This document shows, in pieces, positions 17,280 to 27,013 of a stretch of DNA of 64,000 nt. Origin of the DNA: CAVXNP01 sp963763305 (lineage in GTDB: Bacteria > Pseudomonadota > Gammaproteobacteria > Xanthomonadales > Rhodanobacteraceae); the NCBI GenBank assembly GCA_963763305.1, contig CAVXNP010000001.1:310001-374000 (forward strand). The letters run 5' to 3'. Made by a program: the position numbers and the translations under genes. The notes below the pieces were generated by a model. That model searched no databases, was not told the origin of the DNA, and worked only from the letters and a program-made list of their open reading frames with translations. The first letter of the stretch is position 1. Each line of letters starts with the position of its first letter.

Positions 17280-18941
17280 TCAGATTTCCTGGCGCTTGAG
17301 GATGTAGTCCAGCCCGCCTTCGCGGTACCAGCGGTAGCCGTACGGCTCGAGCATGACGCAATGCCGGCCGTCCGGTCCGGGCTCGCTGTGATCGTCCGAG
17401 AGCAGGTTGATCAGGCGGGCGCGCCCCCGGCGGCCGCCCTCTGCCGTGACGAACGTCTCGCACGGCACATCGCTGGTGTTGTGCAGCAGCAGCACCGCAT
17501 TACCACGCCAGCGGTAGCGCATCACCAGCACCGCGCGCGGCTCGATCGGCAGGATCTCGAAATCGCCCCAGGCGATTTCGGGCACCTCCTTGCGCATCCG
17601 CAGCATCCGCTCGAACCAGTTCAGGAAGCAGTCCGGCCCGCGCCGCTGGGCGGCCACGTTGACGTGCTCGTAGCTGAAAGGACCGCTGGCGATGGTCGGC
17701 ACCGGCGAACGATCTGCGGCGGTGAAGCCACCGGCCGCTTCGTCCGACCACTGCATGCTGGTGCGGGTGCATTGGCGCTCGGGCAGGTCCAGATCGTCGC
17801 CCATGCCGATCTCGTCGCCATAGCGGATCACCGGCGTCCCCGGCATGGTCAGCATCAGGCTGTAGGCGAGCTCCAGCAGCCGGCGGTCATCGCGCAGCAT
17901 CGGCACCAGCCGGCGGCGGATGCCGCGACCGTACAGCTGCATGGATTCCTCCGGGGCGAACGCTTCGAAGACGCGCTGGCGTTGCCTGTCGGTGAGCCGG
18001 CCCAGGTCCAGCTCGTCGTGATTGCGCAGGAATACCGCCCACTGCCCCGTCGCCGGGCGCGGGCGGGTCTGTTCGAGCGCCTTGGCCAGCGGCCGTACGT
18101 CGGCCGCCGCCAGCGCGTAGAACAGGTTCTGGTTGACCTGGAAGTTGAACATCATCTGCAGCCGGTCGCCGTCGTCGCCGAAATACTTCAGGTCGTCCTT
18201 CGGCTTGACGTTCGCTTCGGCCAGGATGATCGCGTCGCCGCGGCGCCACTGCAGCAGTTCGCGGAAGTAGCGCAGCATCTCGAACTGCTCGCGCGGCTTG
18301 CGCCCGGCGCCCTTGGTGGCGATCACGAACGGCACCGCGTCCATGCGGAATCCGGACACGCCCAGTTGCGCCCAGAACCCCATGATCTTCAGGATCTCCG
18401 CCTGCACCTTCGGGTGGGCGGTATTCAGATCGGGCTGGAACTCGTAGAAGCGGTGGAAATACCAGGCCCGTGCCTGCTTGTCATGGCTCCAGGTGCTTTT
18501 CTGGACGCCGGGAAATACCACGCCGTCCTCGGCGTTTGCCGGCCGCTTGTCGGCCCATACGTACCAGTCGCGGTACGGCGACTGCCGATCGCTGCGGGCC
18601 TGCTGGAACCATGGATGCTGGTCGGAGGTGTGGTTGACCACCAGGTCGATCAGCACCCGCATGCCGCGCTGCTTGGCCGCCTGGGTGAACTCCACGAAGT
18701 CGCCCAGGGTGCCGTAGCGCGGGTCCACGCCGTAGTAGTCGGACACGTCATAGCCGTGGTCGCGCCGCGGCGAGGGAAAGAACGGCATCAACCACACCGT
18801 GGTGACCCCCAGCCCCTGCAGATAGTCCAGCCGCCGCGCCAGCCCCTGGAAATCCCCCACCCCGTCGCCGGAGGCGTCCTGGAAGGTCTCCACCGACAGG
18901 CAGTAGATGATGGCGTTCTTGTACCAGAGGTCGTCGATCAT
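17280..18941 (-). CDS. cytosolic GH13 trehalose-synthase-like enzyme
   Basis: This GH13 protein has no signal peptide and begins WYKNAIIYCLSVETF, close to the trehalose synthase (TreS, maltose glucosyltransferase) and related intracellular amylase branch. Catalytic residues are Asp near 201 (GFRMDAVPF), Glu near 242 (LAEANVKP) and Asp near 309 (RNHDELD). The RNHDELDLGRLT segment is shared with TreS. At 553 residues it matches the TreS catalytic core, and there is no fused maltokinase. The ATG at 18941 is chosen because the protein starts right at the barrel. It is divergent from another cytosolic GH13 gene 107 bp away. It could interconvert maltose and trehalose or hydrolyse maltodextrin; the balance is not readable from sequence. 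Confidence 0.75.
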   Translation of the reverse strand: MIDDLWYKNAIIYCLSVETFQDASGDGVGDFQGLARRLDYLQGLGVTTVWLMPFFPSPRRDHGYDVSDYYGVDPRYGTLGDFVEFTQAAKQRGMRVLIDLVVNHTSDQHPWFQQARSDRQSPYRDWYVWADKRPANAEDGVVFPGVQKSTWSHDKQARAWYFHRFYEFQPDLNTAHPKVQAEILKIMGFWAQLGVSGFRMDAVPFVIATKGAGRKPREQFEMLRYFRELLQWRRGDAIILAEANVKPKDDLKYFGDDGDRLQMMFNFQVNQNLFYALAAADVRPLAKALEQTRPRPATGQWAVFLRNHDELDLGRLTDRQRQRVFEAFAPEESMQLYGRGIRRRLVPMLRDDRRLLELAYSLMLTMPGTPVIRYGDEIGMGDDLDLPERQCTRTSMQWSDEAAGGFTAADRSPVPTIASGPFSYEHVNVAAQRRGPDCFLNWFERMLRMRKEVPEIAWGDFEILPIEPRAVLVMRYRWRGNAVLLLHNTSDVPCETFVTAEGGRRGRARLINLLSDDHSEPGPDGRHCVMLEPYGYRWYREGGLDYILKRQEI

Positions 18942-19048
18942 GGCTTCACGACGGTGGCGAGCCGATGGTGCAACCGGTGTGAAACCGCGATGACCCCCGC
19001 TACACCTGCCCTGCGCCACGCTCGGAGGTCGATACGACGGAGGACGGC

Positions 19049-20649
19049 ATGAGCGACAGCCTGTGGTGGCAGCACGGCGTGATCTACCAGGTCTATCCGC
19101 GCTCCTTCGCCGACAGCAACGGCGACGGCATCGGCGACCTGCGCGGCATCGAGGCCAAGCTCGACTACCTGGTCGCACTGGGCATCGAGGCGATCTGGAT
19201 CTCGCCGATCTACCCGTCGCCGATGGCCGATTTCGGCTACGACGTCAGCCGACTACTGCGACATCGACCCGATCTTCGGCAACGCTGGCCGACTTCGACC
19301 GCCTGCTGGCCGCCGCGCACCAGCGGGGGTTGCGGGTGATCCTGGACTTCGTGCCGAACCACACCTCGGACCTGCACCCGTGGTTCGTCGACAGCCGCCG
19401 TTCGCGCGACAGTGCGCACCGCGACTGGTACCTGTGGCGCGACCCGGCCCCCGACGGCGGGCCGCCGAACAACTGGCTGAGCAACTTCGGCGGCAGCGCA
19501 TGGACCTTCGATGCGACCACCGGTCAGTACTACTGCCACCTGTTCCTGGACCGCCAGCCGGACCTGAACTGGCGCAACCCGGCGGTGCGCGAGGCGATGT
19601 ACGAGGTGATGCGCTTCTGGCTGCGCCGTGGCGTGGACGGTTTCCGCGTGGACGTGATCTACCATCTGATCAAGGACGCCGCCTTTCGCGACAACCCGCC
19701 CAACCCGAACTGGCGGCCCGGCGTCGGAGCGCAATCGCATCGCCTGGAGCCGCTGTACACCGCCGACCTGCCCGAAGTGCAGACCATCGTGGCGCAGATG
19801 CGCGCGGTGGTCGACGAGTTCCCCGAGCGGGTATTGATCGGCGAGATCTACCTGCCGCTGGAACGCCTGATGGCCTATTACGGGCGCGACCTGGAAGGCG
19901 CCAACCTGCCGTTCAACTTCCTGCTGCTGGGCGCGCAGTGGCAGGCACGCAACGTCGCCCGCATCGTGCACGACTACTACGCCGCCCTGCCCCACGGCGG
20001 CTGGCCGAACTGGGTCCTGGGCAACCATGACAACGCGCGCATCGCCACCCGCGTGGGCGAGCCGCAGGCGCGCGTGGCGGCGGTGCTGCTGCTGACCCTG
20101 CGCGGCACCCCGACCATGTACTACGGCGACGAAATCGGCATGCAGGACGTGCCGATCCCGCCCGACGAGGTGCAGGACCCGGCAGAGCTCAACGAGCCGG
20201 GCAAGGGCCTGGGCCGCGATCCGGAGCGCACGCCGATGCCCTGGAACGGCTCGCCCGGCGGTGGCTTCACCCAGGGCCAGCCGTGGCTGCGGCTGGGTGC
20301 GGACCATGCCGAACGCAACGTGGCCGCCCAGCGCGACGCGCCCGATTCGCTGCTGTCGCTGTACCGGGCGCTGCTGTCGCTGCGGAAGGCGAGCGGCGCG
20401 CTGCTGCATGGCCGCTTCGAGCTGCTGGAAGTCACCGACCAGATGATCCTGTACGAGCGCGCCGACAGTGCCGAAGCGATCCGCGTGGCGCTGAACTTCA
20501 GCGCCACCGACGCGCCGCTGCCCGATCCGGCCCTGCTGACCGGATGGGACTGCCTGCTGTCGACCCACGCGCCCAGCCCGGGGCCCGCCGACGCGCTGGC
20601 CGCGAACGAGGCCCGCATCTGTCGCAAGCGCACCGGCGCCGCAGCTTGA
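19049..20649 (+). CDS. cytosolic GH13 alpha-glucosidase, one frameshift pair
   Basis: This is an oligo-1,6-/alpha-glucosidase-type GH13 enzyme without signal peptide, starting WWQHGVIYQVYPRSFAD, with GGAGG upstream of the ATG. It has nucleophile Asp near 201 (GFRVDVIYH), Glu near 265 (IGEIYLP) and Asp near 327 (GNHDNAR), and the YYGDEIGM block. Near 19250 one extra base, followed by another at 19281 (GGC then A), moves the frame twice; reading through restores DYCDIDPIFG-TLADFDRL, the conserved second barrel segment. The corrected product is about 533 residues. It would finish maltose or short maltodextrins delivered by the MFS permease. The neighbouring GH13 gene is divergently transcribed. 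Confidence 0.83.
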
Positions 20650-20680
20650 CCGCAGCAATGCGCATTCCCCATCGACCGTT

Positions 20681-21226
20681 GTGGGAGTGACTTCAGTCGC
20701 GATGGCCGCGCCAGCGGCCGTTGTGGGAGCGGCTTCAGTCGCGATGGCCGCACCAGCGGCCGTTGTGGGAGCGACTTCAGTCGCGAAGGCCGCACCAGCG
20801 GCCGTTGTGGGAGCGACTTCAGTCGCGAAGGCCGCGCCAGCGACCGCTGTGGGAGCGACTTCAGTCGCGAAGGCCGCACCAGCGACCGCTGTGGGAGCGA
20901 CTTCAGTCGCGAAGGCCGCGCCAGCGGCCGTTGTGGGAGCGACTTCAGTCGCGAAGGCCGCGCCAGCGGCCGTTGTGGGAGCGACTTCAGTCGCGAAGGC
21001 CGCGCCAGCGACCGCTGTGGGAGCGACTTCAGTCGCGAAGGCCGCACCAGCGACCGCTGTGGGAGCGACTTCAGTCGCGAAGGCCGCACCAGCGGCCGTT
21101 GTGGGAGCGACTTCAGTCGCGATGGCCGCGCCAGCGACCGCTGTGGGAGCGACTTCAGTCGCGAAGGCCGCACCAGCAGCCGTTGTGGGAGCGACTTCAG
21201 TCGCGAAGGCCGCGCCAGCGGCCGGC
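20681..21226 (+). repeat. 13-copy, 42-bp tandem array of REP-like palindromes
   Basis: Thirteen units start at 20681, 20723, 20765 and so on every 42 bp to 21185, with no change in period. Each unit holds two hairpins: GCGACTTCAGTCGC (6-bp stem, TC loop) and a GGCCGC/GCGGCC pair, decayed in the units that carry GCGACCGCT. Variation is confined to a few positions (GAA/GAT, CGC/CAC, GCGGCCGTT/GCGACCGCT). The core matches the REP palindromes common in Xanthomonadaceae and Rhodanobacteraceae genomes. Because 42 is a multiple of 3, both strands stay open and give spurious Ala-rich and Arg/Ser-rich reading frames. The rest of the gap (20650-21467) shows nothing recognisable. No REP-associated transposase is nearby. 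Confidence 0.95.
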
Positions 21227-21467
21227 TCCGGTTCCGACCAACGGTTCAGCCACGCGATATTTCAACGCCAGGCCGGCCTGCTCCATGCGGAGCGGATCGC
21301 CTCGGCCGGATCGGTAGCCCCGATGAGAAAGTGCCTGGCCTCACAAGCCGACCAGCGTCGTCAGGATCCGCTTCCTCCGCCGCATGGCATTGGGCGCCCG
21401 CAGCGATGAAAGCATCCATGTCCGAAAGCGGCCAGTACCCGCGCTGCGCCGATGCTAGCCTTGGCCC

Positions 21468-22994
21468 ATGCCTGCCGCCGCCCCGACCCTGCCCGACGCC
21501 GCACTACCACCGCCGCAGGTCTGCGATCAGGCCCGCCGCAGCCGCGACGCGCGTTTCGACGGGCTGTTCTTCACCGCGGTGACCAGCACCCGCATCTACT
21601 GCCGCCCGGTCTGTCCTGCGCCGGCGCCCAAGCCGGTCCATGTGCGCTATTACGCGAACGCGGCGGCAGCCGAGGCCGCCGGCTTCCGCCCCTGCCTGCG
21701 CTGCCGACCGGAACTGGCACCGGGCATCCGCGACTGGCAGCGCGGCGGGCAACTGGTCAACCAGGCGCTGGCGCTGATCGACCACGGGGCGCTGGAGCAC
21801 GGTTCGCTGCAGACCCTGTCCGAACGGCTTGGCGTCGGCTCGCGCCAGTTGCGGCGGCTGTTCGTGCAGCGGCTGGGCGTGCCGCCGATGAGCGTGCACC
21901 AGACCCGGCGCCTGCTGTTCGCCAAACAGTTGCTGACCGAGACCGCCCTGCCGGTCACCGAGGTGGCCCTGGCTGCCGGATTCAGGAGCCTGCGGCGCTT
22001 CAACGCGGCGTTCCTGCAGGCCAACCGGATGCCACCGCGCGAACTGCGCCGACGCCCGCGCGCGGTGCCCGACCAGGCGCTGACGCTGCGGCTGGAATAC
22101 CGCCCTCCATACGACTTTGCGGCGATGCTGGCGTTCCTGCGCACCCGGGCCCTGCCGGGCATCGAGCGGGTCGACGAACGCGGCTACGCAAGGGTTTTTG
22201 GCGACCCGCAGGAACCGGGCTGGCTGGAACTTGCCGCCTGGCCGGGTGATGCCCACGCCCTGCAACTGCGTGTGCATGCGCCACGCACGACCGGACTGCT
22301 GGGCGTGGTGACCCGACTGCGCCGCATGTTCGACCTGGACGCGGACCCACAGGCCCTGGCCGAGGTGCTGGGTAGCTCCCCGATACTGCAGCCGTGCTTG
22401 CAGCGCCACCCAGGCCAGCGCCTGCCCGGCGGCTGGGGCGGTTTCGAGATTGCGGTGCGCGCGGTGCTTGGCCAGCAGGTCAGCGTGGCCGCCGCACGCA
22501 CCCTGGCCAGCCGGCTGGTTCAACGCTGGGGCCACGCCCTGCCCGAGCCGCTCGTCCCGGATCTGCAGCGACTGTTCCCCGACCCGGACGCGCTGGTCGA
22601 CGCGGACCTCACCGACATCGGGGTAACCCGGGCACGCGCAGACACGATCAGGGGCATCGCCCGGGCGATGCTGGACGGCCGCGTGGACTTCCGCCCCGGG
22701 CAATCGCTGGACACGTTTGTCAGCGCCTGGACCGCCTTGCCGGGCATCGGCGAGTGGACCGCGCACTACATGGCGATGCGTGCGCTGAGCCATCCGGATG
22801 CGTTCCCCGCGGCCGACCTGATCCTGCGCCGGGCCGCCGCCGGTGGCGGCCCTGAACTGAGCACCCGCGAACTGACCGCCCTGGCCGAGGCCTGGCGCCC
22901 CTGGCGCGCCTATGCGGTGATGCACCTGTGGCGAAGCGTGGCCGACGGCGCATCGGTTTCCGCGCAGCCGAACGCAGCGCGAGCGAGCGCATGA
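21468..22994 (+). CDS. Ada-AlkA fusion: methylphosphotriester sensor plus 3-methyladenine glycosylase
   Basis: Three domains are seen. Residues about 15-90 are the zinc-binding Ada N-domain with Cys45 and Cys49 (YCRPVC) and the second pair in PCLRCRPE; one of these Cys accepts methyl groups from DNA phosphotriesters. Residues about 95-200 are an AraC-type helix-turn-helix (TLSERLGVGSRQLRRLF). Residues about 210-490 are an AlkA glycosylase with the helix-hairpin-helix LPGIGEWTAHYMAMRAL and a catalytic Asp in FPAADL. This is the bifunctional regulator/repair enzyme often called Ada/AlkA in Xanthomonadales, 508 residues. Its stop overlaps the start of the methyltransferase gene by ATGA. It probably senses alkylation damage and activates its own operon. 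Confidence 0.88.
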   Translation: MPAAAPTLPDAALPPPQVCDQARRSRDARFDGLFFTAVTSTRIYCRPVCPAPAPKPVHVRYYANAAAAEAAGFRPCLRCRPELAPGIRDWQRGGQLVNQALALIDHGALEHGSLQTLSERLGVGSRQLRRLFVQRLGVPPMSVHQTRRLLFAKQLLTETALPVTEVALAAGFRSLRRFNAAFLQANRMPPRELRRRPRAVPDQALTLRLEYRPPYDFAAMLAFLRTRALPGIERVDERGYARVFGDPQEPGWLELAAWPGDAHALQLRVHAPRTTGLLGVVTRLRRMFDLDADPQALAEVLGSSPILQPCLQRHPGQRLPGGWGGFEIAVRAVLGQQVSVAAARTLASRLVQRWGHALPEPLVPDLQRLFPDPDALVDADLTDIGVTRARADTIRGIARAMLDGRVDFRPGQSLDTFVSAWTALPGIGEWTAHYMAMRALSHPDAFPAADLILRRAAAGGGPELSTRELTALAEAWRPWRAYAVMHLWRSVADGASVSAQPNAARASA

Positions 22995-23527
22995 ACGCCG
23001 CCCTCGTGTATTACGACGAGATGGCCACCCCGATCGGCCGCCTGCGGCTGGTCGCCGACACCGGGGGCCTGCGCGAGGTGTGGTTCGAGAGCGGCCGGCA
23101 CCGGCGCGATCCCGCTCCGCACTGGGAGCGGTCGTCCTCAGCGCTCACCTTTGCCCGCACCGCGCTGGAGGAATACTTCGCCCGGACGCGGCAGGTCTTC
23201 GAGCTTCCCCTGAACCCGCACGGGACACCCTTCCAGCTGGCGGTGTGGCAGGAACTGGCGCGCATCCCCTACGGCAGCACCATCAGCTATGCCGAACTGG
23301 CCCGCCGCATCGGCCAGCCGCGCGCCGTACGCGCGGTAGGCGCCGCCAATGGACGCAATCCGCTGCCGATCGTGCTGCCGTGCCACCGGGTGATCGGCAG
23401 CGACGGCAGCCTGACCGGGTTCGGCGGCGGCCTGCCGACCAAGCGCTATCTTCTGGCGCTGGAGCATGGCGTGACCCATGGCGACCTGTTTGGCAGCGAA
23501 GCCTTGCCGCAGCCGGGGCAAGGCTGA
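22991..23527 (+). CDS. ogt: methylated-DNA--protein-cysteine methyltransferase
   Basis: This suicide repair protein transfers the methyl of O6-methylguanine or O4-methylthymine to its own cysteine. The acceptor motif LPCHRVIG has Cys near residue 131, preceded by the DNA-binding IPYGSTISYAELARRIGQPRAVRAVGAANGRNP region in the usual order. The length of 178 residues matches Ogt rather than full Ada. The start at 22991 overlaps the Ada-AlkA stop (ATGA), so the two are translationally coupled. Together they rebuild, as two adjacent polypeptides, the direct-reversal, sensing and excision functions of the adaptive response. Confidence 0.92.
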   Translation: MNAALVYYDEMATPIGRLRLVADTGGLREVWFESGRHRRDPAPHWERSSSALTFARTALEEYFARTRQVFELPLNPHGTPFQLAVWQELARIPYGSTISYAELARRIGQPRAVRAVGAANGRNPLPIVLPCHRVIGSDGSLTGFGGGLPTKRYLLALEHGVTHGDLFGSEALPQPGQG

Positions 23528-23540
23528 TTCGGCGCGCGGC

Positions 23541-23975
23541 CTACTGGCTGCTGGCCGGTGCCGGTGCAGGCGTCGAATGCACCACCACCGGCTGCGGCGC
23601 CACCGCATTCTGGTAGCGCTGCAGTTCGCTGCGCTGGCGTGACCGATACAGCCCCTGTTCGGCCCGGTCGGCGCGATCGAGCCGCTCCAGTTGCGCGGAG
23701 TCGGCAGCACTGGGGCGACGGATGGCTTCGCGCGTGTGCTGCCGCAACTGCTCCTGCAATTGCCCCTTCTGCAACTGATCGCGCACCTGCTGCTGGCGCA
23801 TCGACTGCTCCACGCGCAAGGCCGGCGGCGGGGGCAACACCACCACGGTGGTACGCGGAGGCGCGGCGGGCGCGGCTTGCGGAAGCGCCGTGGCGAATCC
23901 AGGCAGTGCGGCAACCAGCAGCGGGACGAGTCGCAGCCATGCCCGGCGCAAGGGAACAGGAGATGAAACCGTCAT
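23541..23975 (-). CDS. small exported Gln/Arg-rich protein, function unknown
   Basis: I do not recognise this gene. From the ATG at 23975 it encodes 144 residues: a signal peptide (RRAWLRLVPLLVAALPG, then FATA), a Pro/Ala stretch, a helical segment rich in Gln, Arg and Glu (about residues 50-115) that could form a coiled coil, and a Pro/Ala-rich tail. It sits 14 bp from the convergent ogt stop and is divergent from the phosphodiesterase gene 47 bp away. Export is inferred from the signal peptide. It has no catalytic motif. Confidence 0.55.
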   Translation of the reverse strand: MTVSSPVPLRRAWLRLVPLLVAALPGFATALPQAAPAAPPRTTVVVLPPPPALRVEQSMRQQQVRDQLQKGQLQEQLRQHTREAIRRPSAADSAQLERLDRADRAEQGLYRSRQRSELQRYQNAVAPQPVVVHSTPAPAPASSQ

Positions 23976-24022
23976 GGACGTAAGCGATGATGGGCAGATC
24001 TTTCGAGCGTAAGAGTCGCCGT

Positions 24023-25292
24023 ATGAAAATCCTGTTTCGCGCGCTTTTGGGTTTCGTTGTGCTGGCCGGTGCGGGCTGCAGCGCCCCATGGCACACCGCT
24101 GTTTCGCCCCACGCCACCGCCGCGCCGAACCGCCCGACCCCGCTGCTGCTGGTGTCCATCGACGGCTTCCGCGCCGACTACCTGCAGCGCGGTCTGACCC
24201 CGACCCTGGCCAGGCTGGCCCGCGACGGCGTGCGTGCCGAGTCGATGCAGCCGTCGTTCCCGTCGCTGACCTTCCCCAACCACTACACCCTGGTGACGGG
24301 GCTGCGCCCGGACCACCACGGCATTGTCGGCAACACCATGTTCGATCCGCAGCTGGGCGGATTTTCCCTGCACAACCGCCAGGCGGTCAGCAACGGTCGC
24401 TGGTGGAACCAGGGTACGCCGATCTGGGAAACGGCCGATCGCCACGGGCTCAAGACGGCCACCATGTTCTGGCCCGGCTCGGAGGCGGATATCCACCAGA
24501 TGCATCCGGACTACTGGCTGCCGTACGACGGCGCGATCACCCCGCGATCAGCGCGTGGACCAGGTGCTGGCCTGGCTGGACCTGCCCGCCGCACAGCGGC
24601 CGGACTTCCTGACCCTGTACTTCGACGGGGTCGATCACGCCGGGCACGATGCCGGCCCGGATTCGTCGCAGGTCGACCGCGCGCTGCGCGAAACCGACGC
24701 GGCGATGGCCCGGCTGCTGGAGGGCCTCAAGCGGCGCGGCCTGTACGACCATCTCAACATGATCGTGCTGGCCGACCATGGCATGGCCTCGGTGCCGCTC
24801 AGCCACAGCGTGATGCTGGACGACCTGATCGACATGGATGCGGTGCAGCAGGTCGGCATGGGCGTGCTGGCCGGGCTCAACCCGCGCGCGGGACACGATT
24901 TCGCGACCATCGAACGCACCCTGGAACAGCCGCACCAGCACATGCGCTGCTGGGACAAGTCGCGGGTACCTGCGCGGCTTGCCTACGGTCACAACCCGCG
25001 CGTGCCGCGGATGATCTGCCTGGCCGACGTCGGCTGGCGCATCACGACCCACCACTACATGGCCACGCACGACCACATCAGCCTGGGCGAGCATGGTTAC
25101 GACAACGCCGATCCACGCATGCGCGCGCTGTTCCTGGCACACGGTCCTGCCTTCCGCGAGGGTGTGGTGGTGCCGCAATTCCCCAACGTGGACGTGTACC
25201 CGCTGATGACCCACCTGCTGGACATCCCCGCGGCGGCCAACGACGGCGACTACCATCAGGTCGAGGGCATGCTGGTGCCATCGGCACGATGA
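24023..25292 (+). CDS. lipoprotein nucleotide pyrophosphatase/phosphodiesterase (NPP family), one frameshift
   Basis: This alkaline-phosphatase-superfamily enzyme of the ectonucleotide pyrophosphatase/phosphodiesterase type hydrolyses phosphodiester or pyrophosphate bonds with two metal ions. A lipobox LAGAGCSA indicates an envelope lipoprotein. Catalytic features are SIDGFRADYL (first metal Asp), Thr83 in SLTFPNHYT (nucleophile), DGVDHAGHD and LADHGM (metal ligands). The frame shifts at 24545, where CCG is followed by an extra C; the corrected reading continues as DQRVDQVLAWLDL. The corrected length is about 423 residues, normal for bacterial NPPs. It is convergent with an MFS gene. The substrate may be nucleotides or phospholipid head groups. 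Confidence 0.85.
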
Positions 25293-25297
25293 ATGCT

Positions 25298-25360
25298 CCG
25301 GGCCGACGGCGGCACGGCCCGGGGGTAACTGGCCGGCCAGCGCGAGCGCGTCGGCCGGCC
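25298..25360. terminator. two GC-rich hairpins between convergent genes
   Basis: Two strong inverted repeats fill the 77-bp gap between the convergent phosphodiesterase and MFS genes: CCGGGCC/GGCCCGG (25298-25322) and GGCCGGCC/GGCCGGCC (25331-25360). Neither has a T-run. The position fits a shared transcript end, but factor-independent termination is not assured. Confidence 0.5.
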
Positions 25361-25369
25361 CGATCGCCG

Positions 25370-26632
25370 TCACTGCGGTAGTGGCGGCTCGGTCCCCGGC
25401 GACGGGGGGCCGGGAAGTGGTGGCAGCCGGTACAGCCGCCAGGCGATCAAGAGTCCGGCCAGCACCAGGGCCCCCACGAACGTGGCCACGCCGGGCCAGC
25501 GATAGGCACTGTAGAACAGCCCCCCACCGGCACCAGCCAGGCTCGAGCCCATGTAATAGGCGAACAGATACAGCGACGAGGCCTGCGCCTTGGCGCTGCC
25601 GGCACGGCGCCCCACCCAGCTGCTGACGATCGAGTGCCCGCCGAAGAAGCCGAAGGTGACTGCAACGATGCCGGCCACCACCAGCAGCAACGGCTGCAGC
25701 ACGGTCAGTGCCACCCCGGCCAGCATCAGCGCGAAGGTGGTCCACAGCACCCGCCGCCGCCCCAGCCGCCCGGCCAGATGGCCCATCCACGCCGAACTGA
25801 AGGTACCGATCAGGTAGACGCTGAAAATCAACCCGACCACCGCCTGGCTCAGGTTGTACGGAGGTGCCAGCAGCCGGTAGCCGATGTAGTTGTAGACAGT
25901 GACGAAGGCCCCCAGCAACAGGAACCCTTCGGCAAACATCCATGGCAGGCCGGCGTCGCCGAACACGGCGGCAAAGCGAGCGAGCAGTCCGCGCAGATGC
26001 AGTGGCTGCCGCTGGAAGTGCCGCGACGGCGGCAGCAGCCACCAGAAAACCAGCCCGGCCAGCAGGCCGGTCAGTGCCACCGCAGCCACCCCGACGCGCC
26101 AGTCGAAGAAGTCGGCCAGCACGCCGGTGACCAGCCTCCCACCCATGCCACCGATGGCGTTGCCGCTGATGTACAGCCCCATCCCCAGCCCGATCGACTG
26201 CGGGTGCATCTCCTCACTCAGCCAGGTCATCGCCACCGCGGGCAGGCCGCTCAGACTCAACCCCAGCAGCGTGCGCAGCACCAGCAGGCTGCCCCACCCC
26301 GGCGTCACCGCCAGCAGCAACGTCAGCACCGCCGAAGCCAGCAGCGAGGCGGTCATCACCGGCTTGCGCCCGAAGGCGTCCGATACCGCGCCGGCAAACA
26401 GCATCGCAAACGCGAGCACGCCGGTGGTCAGCGACAGCGACAATGCGCTGCCGGCTGCGCTTACGCCATAGTCATGGCTGAACTGAGGCATCAGGGGCTG
26501 CACGCAATACAACAGGCCGAACGTGGCAATGCCGGCGGCGAACAGCGCCAGGTTGGCCCGGCGAAACAGTGGCGTACCGTGACGGATCAGCGCTGTATCG
26601 CCGGCAAGGTCGGTTGGGGAGGGGACGGGCAT
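25370..26632 (-). CDS. MFS transporter (YnfM-like, 12 TM)
   Basis: The protein has 420 residues and about twelve hydrophobic helices. Family signs are FGLLYCVQPLMPQFSHDYGVS in the first helix, DAFGRKPVM in the loop between helices 2 and 3, and a mirrored motif GRLGRRRVL in the second half. This is the layout of the YnfM/arabinose-efflux-like drug and metabolite exporters. The ATG at 26632 is chosen because it opens just before the first helix; upstream frame has no homology character. The substrate is unknown. It is divergent from sucA across a 487-bp gap and convergent with the phosphodiesterase gene. Confidence 0.8.
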   Translation of the reverse strand: MPVPSPTDLAGDTALIRHGTPLFRRANLALFAAGIATFGLLYCVQPLMPQFSHDYGVSAAGSALSLSLTTGVLAFAMLFAGAVSDAFGRKPVMTASLLASAVLTLLLAVTPGWGSLLVLRTLLGLSLSGLPAVAMTWLSEEMHPQSIGLGMGLYISGNAIGGMGGRLVTGVLADFFDWRVGVAAVALTGLLAGLVFWWLLPPSRHFQRQPLHLRGLLARFAAVFGDAGLPWMFAEGFLLLGAFVTVYNYIGYRLLAPPYNLSQAVVGLIFSVYLIGTFSSAWMGHLAGRLGRRRVLWTTFALMLAGVALTVLQPLLLVVAGIVAVTFGFFGGHSIVSSWVGRRAGSAKAQASSLYLFAYYMGSSLAGAGGGLFYSAYRWPGVATFVGALVLAGLLIAWRLYRLPPLPGPPSPGTEPPLPQ

Positions 26633-27013
26633 GGCGGCAACGGCTCGGGCAAGGCCGCATTGTCGCCGCCCCGGGCAGTCCGCCGCAAAGCCCAGGCGTG
26701 CGCCGGGGCCTGTTGAAAGGGCGCGGGTCGGCACCCGCCGCTGGCCACCTCCAGGCATCGACACCCGGCCCGGGGCCAGCCACGTGAACCCGGCATGCCT
26801 CCGCTTTCCTTCCGGCACATCGATCGTCCAACTCGGGCCGGCTTGAGCCGGCCCGGCGGCGGCGCAGCTGAACGCAGGATGGCTCCGGGGTACGTCGGCA
26901 GCTCGACCGCCGCCGGCGCGATCGGGTGTACCGCCCACCGGATGCCGGTGCTGGCGGGGGCTGGCGGCCCTTGAAAAGCCCGCGACAGTCGCGAGATCCA
27001 ATGCGTACGCAGG

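Noticed and set aside
20681..21226. CRISPR array
   Set aside because: There are no unique spacers between constant repeats; the whole 42-bp unit repeats, and no cas gene is present.
20121..21409. Long open frames on both strands across the 42-bp array
   Set aside because: They exist only because the repeat period is a multiple of three and the unit lacks stops; the products are pure repeats with no start signal, and the minus-strand frame overlaps a real GH13 gene.
26983..26995. CGCGACAGTCGCG palindrome upstream of sucA as an operator
   Set aside because: It is a single occurrence resembling fragments of the local REP sequence; no second copy or spacing evidence supports a regulatory role.
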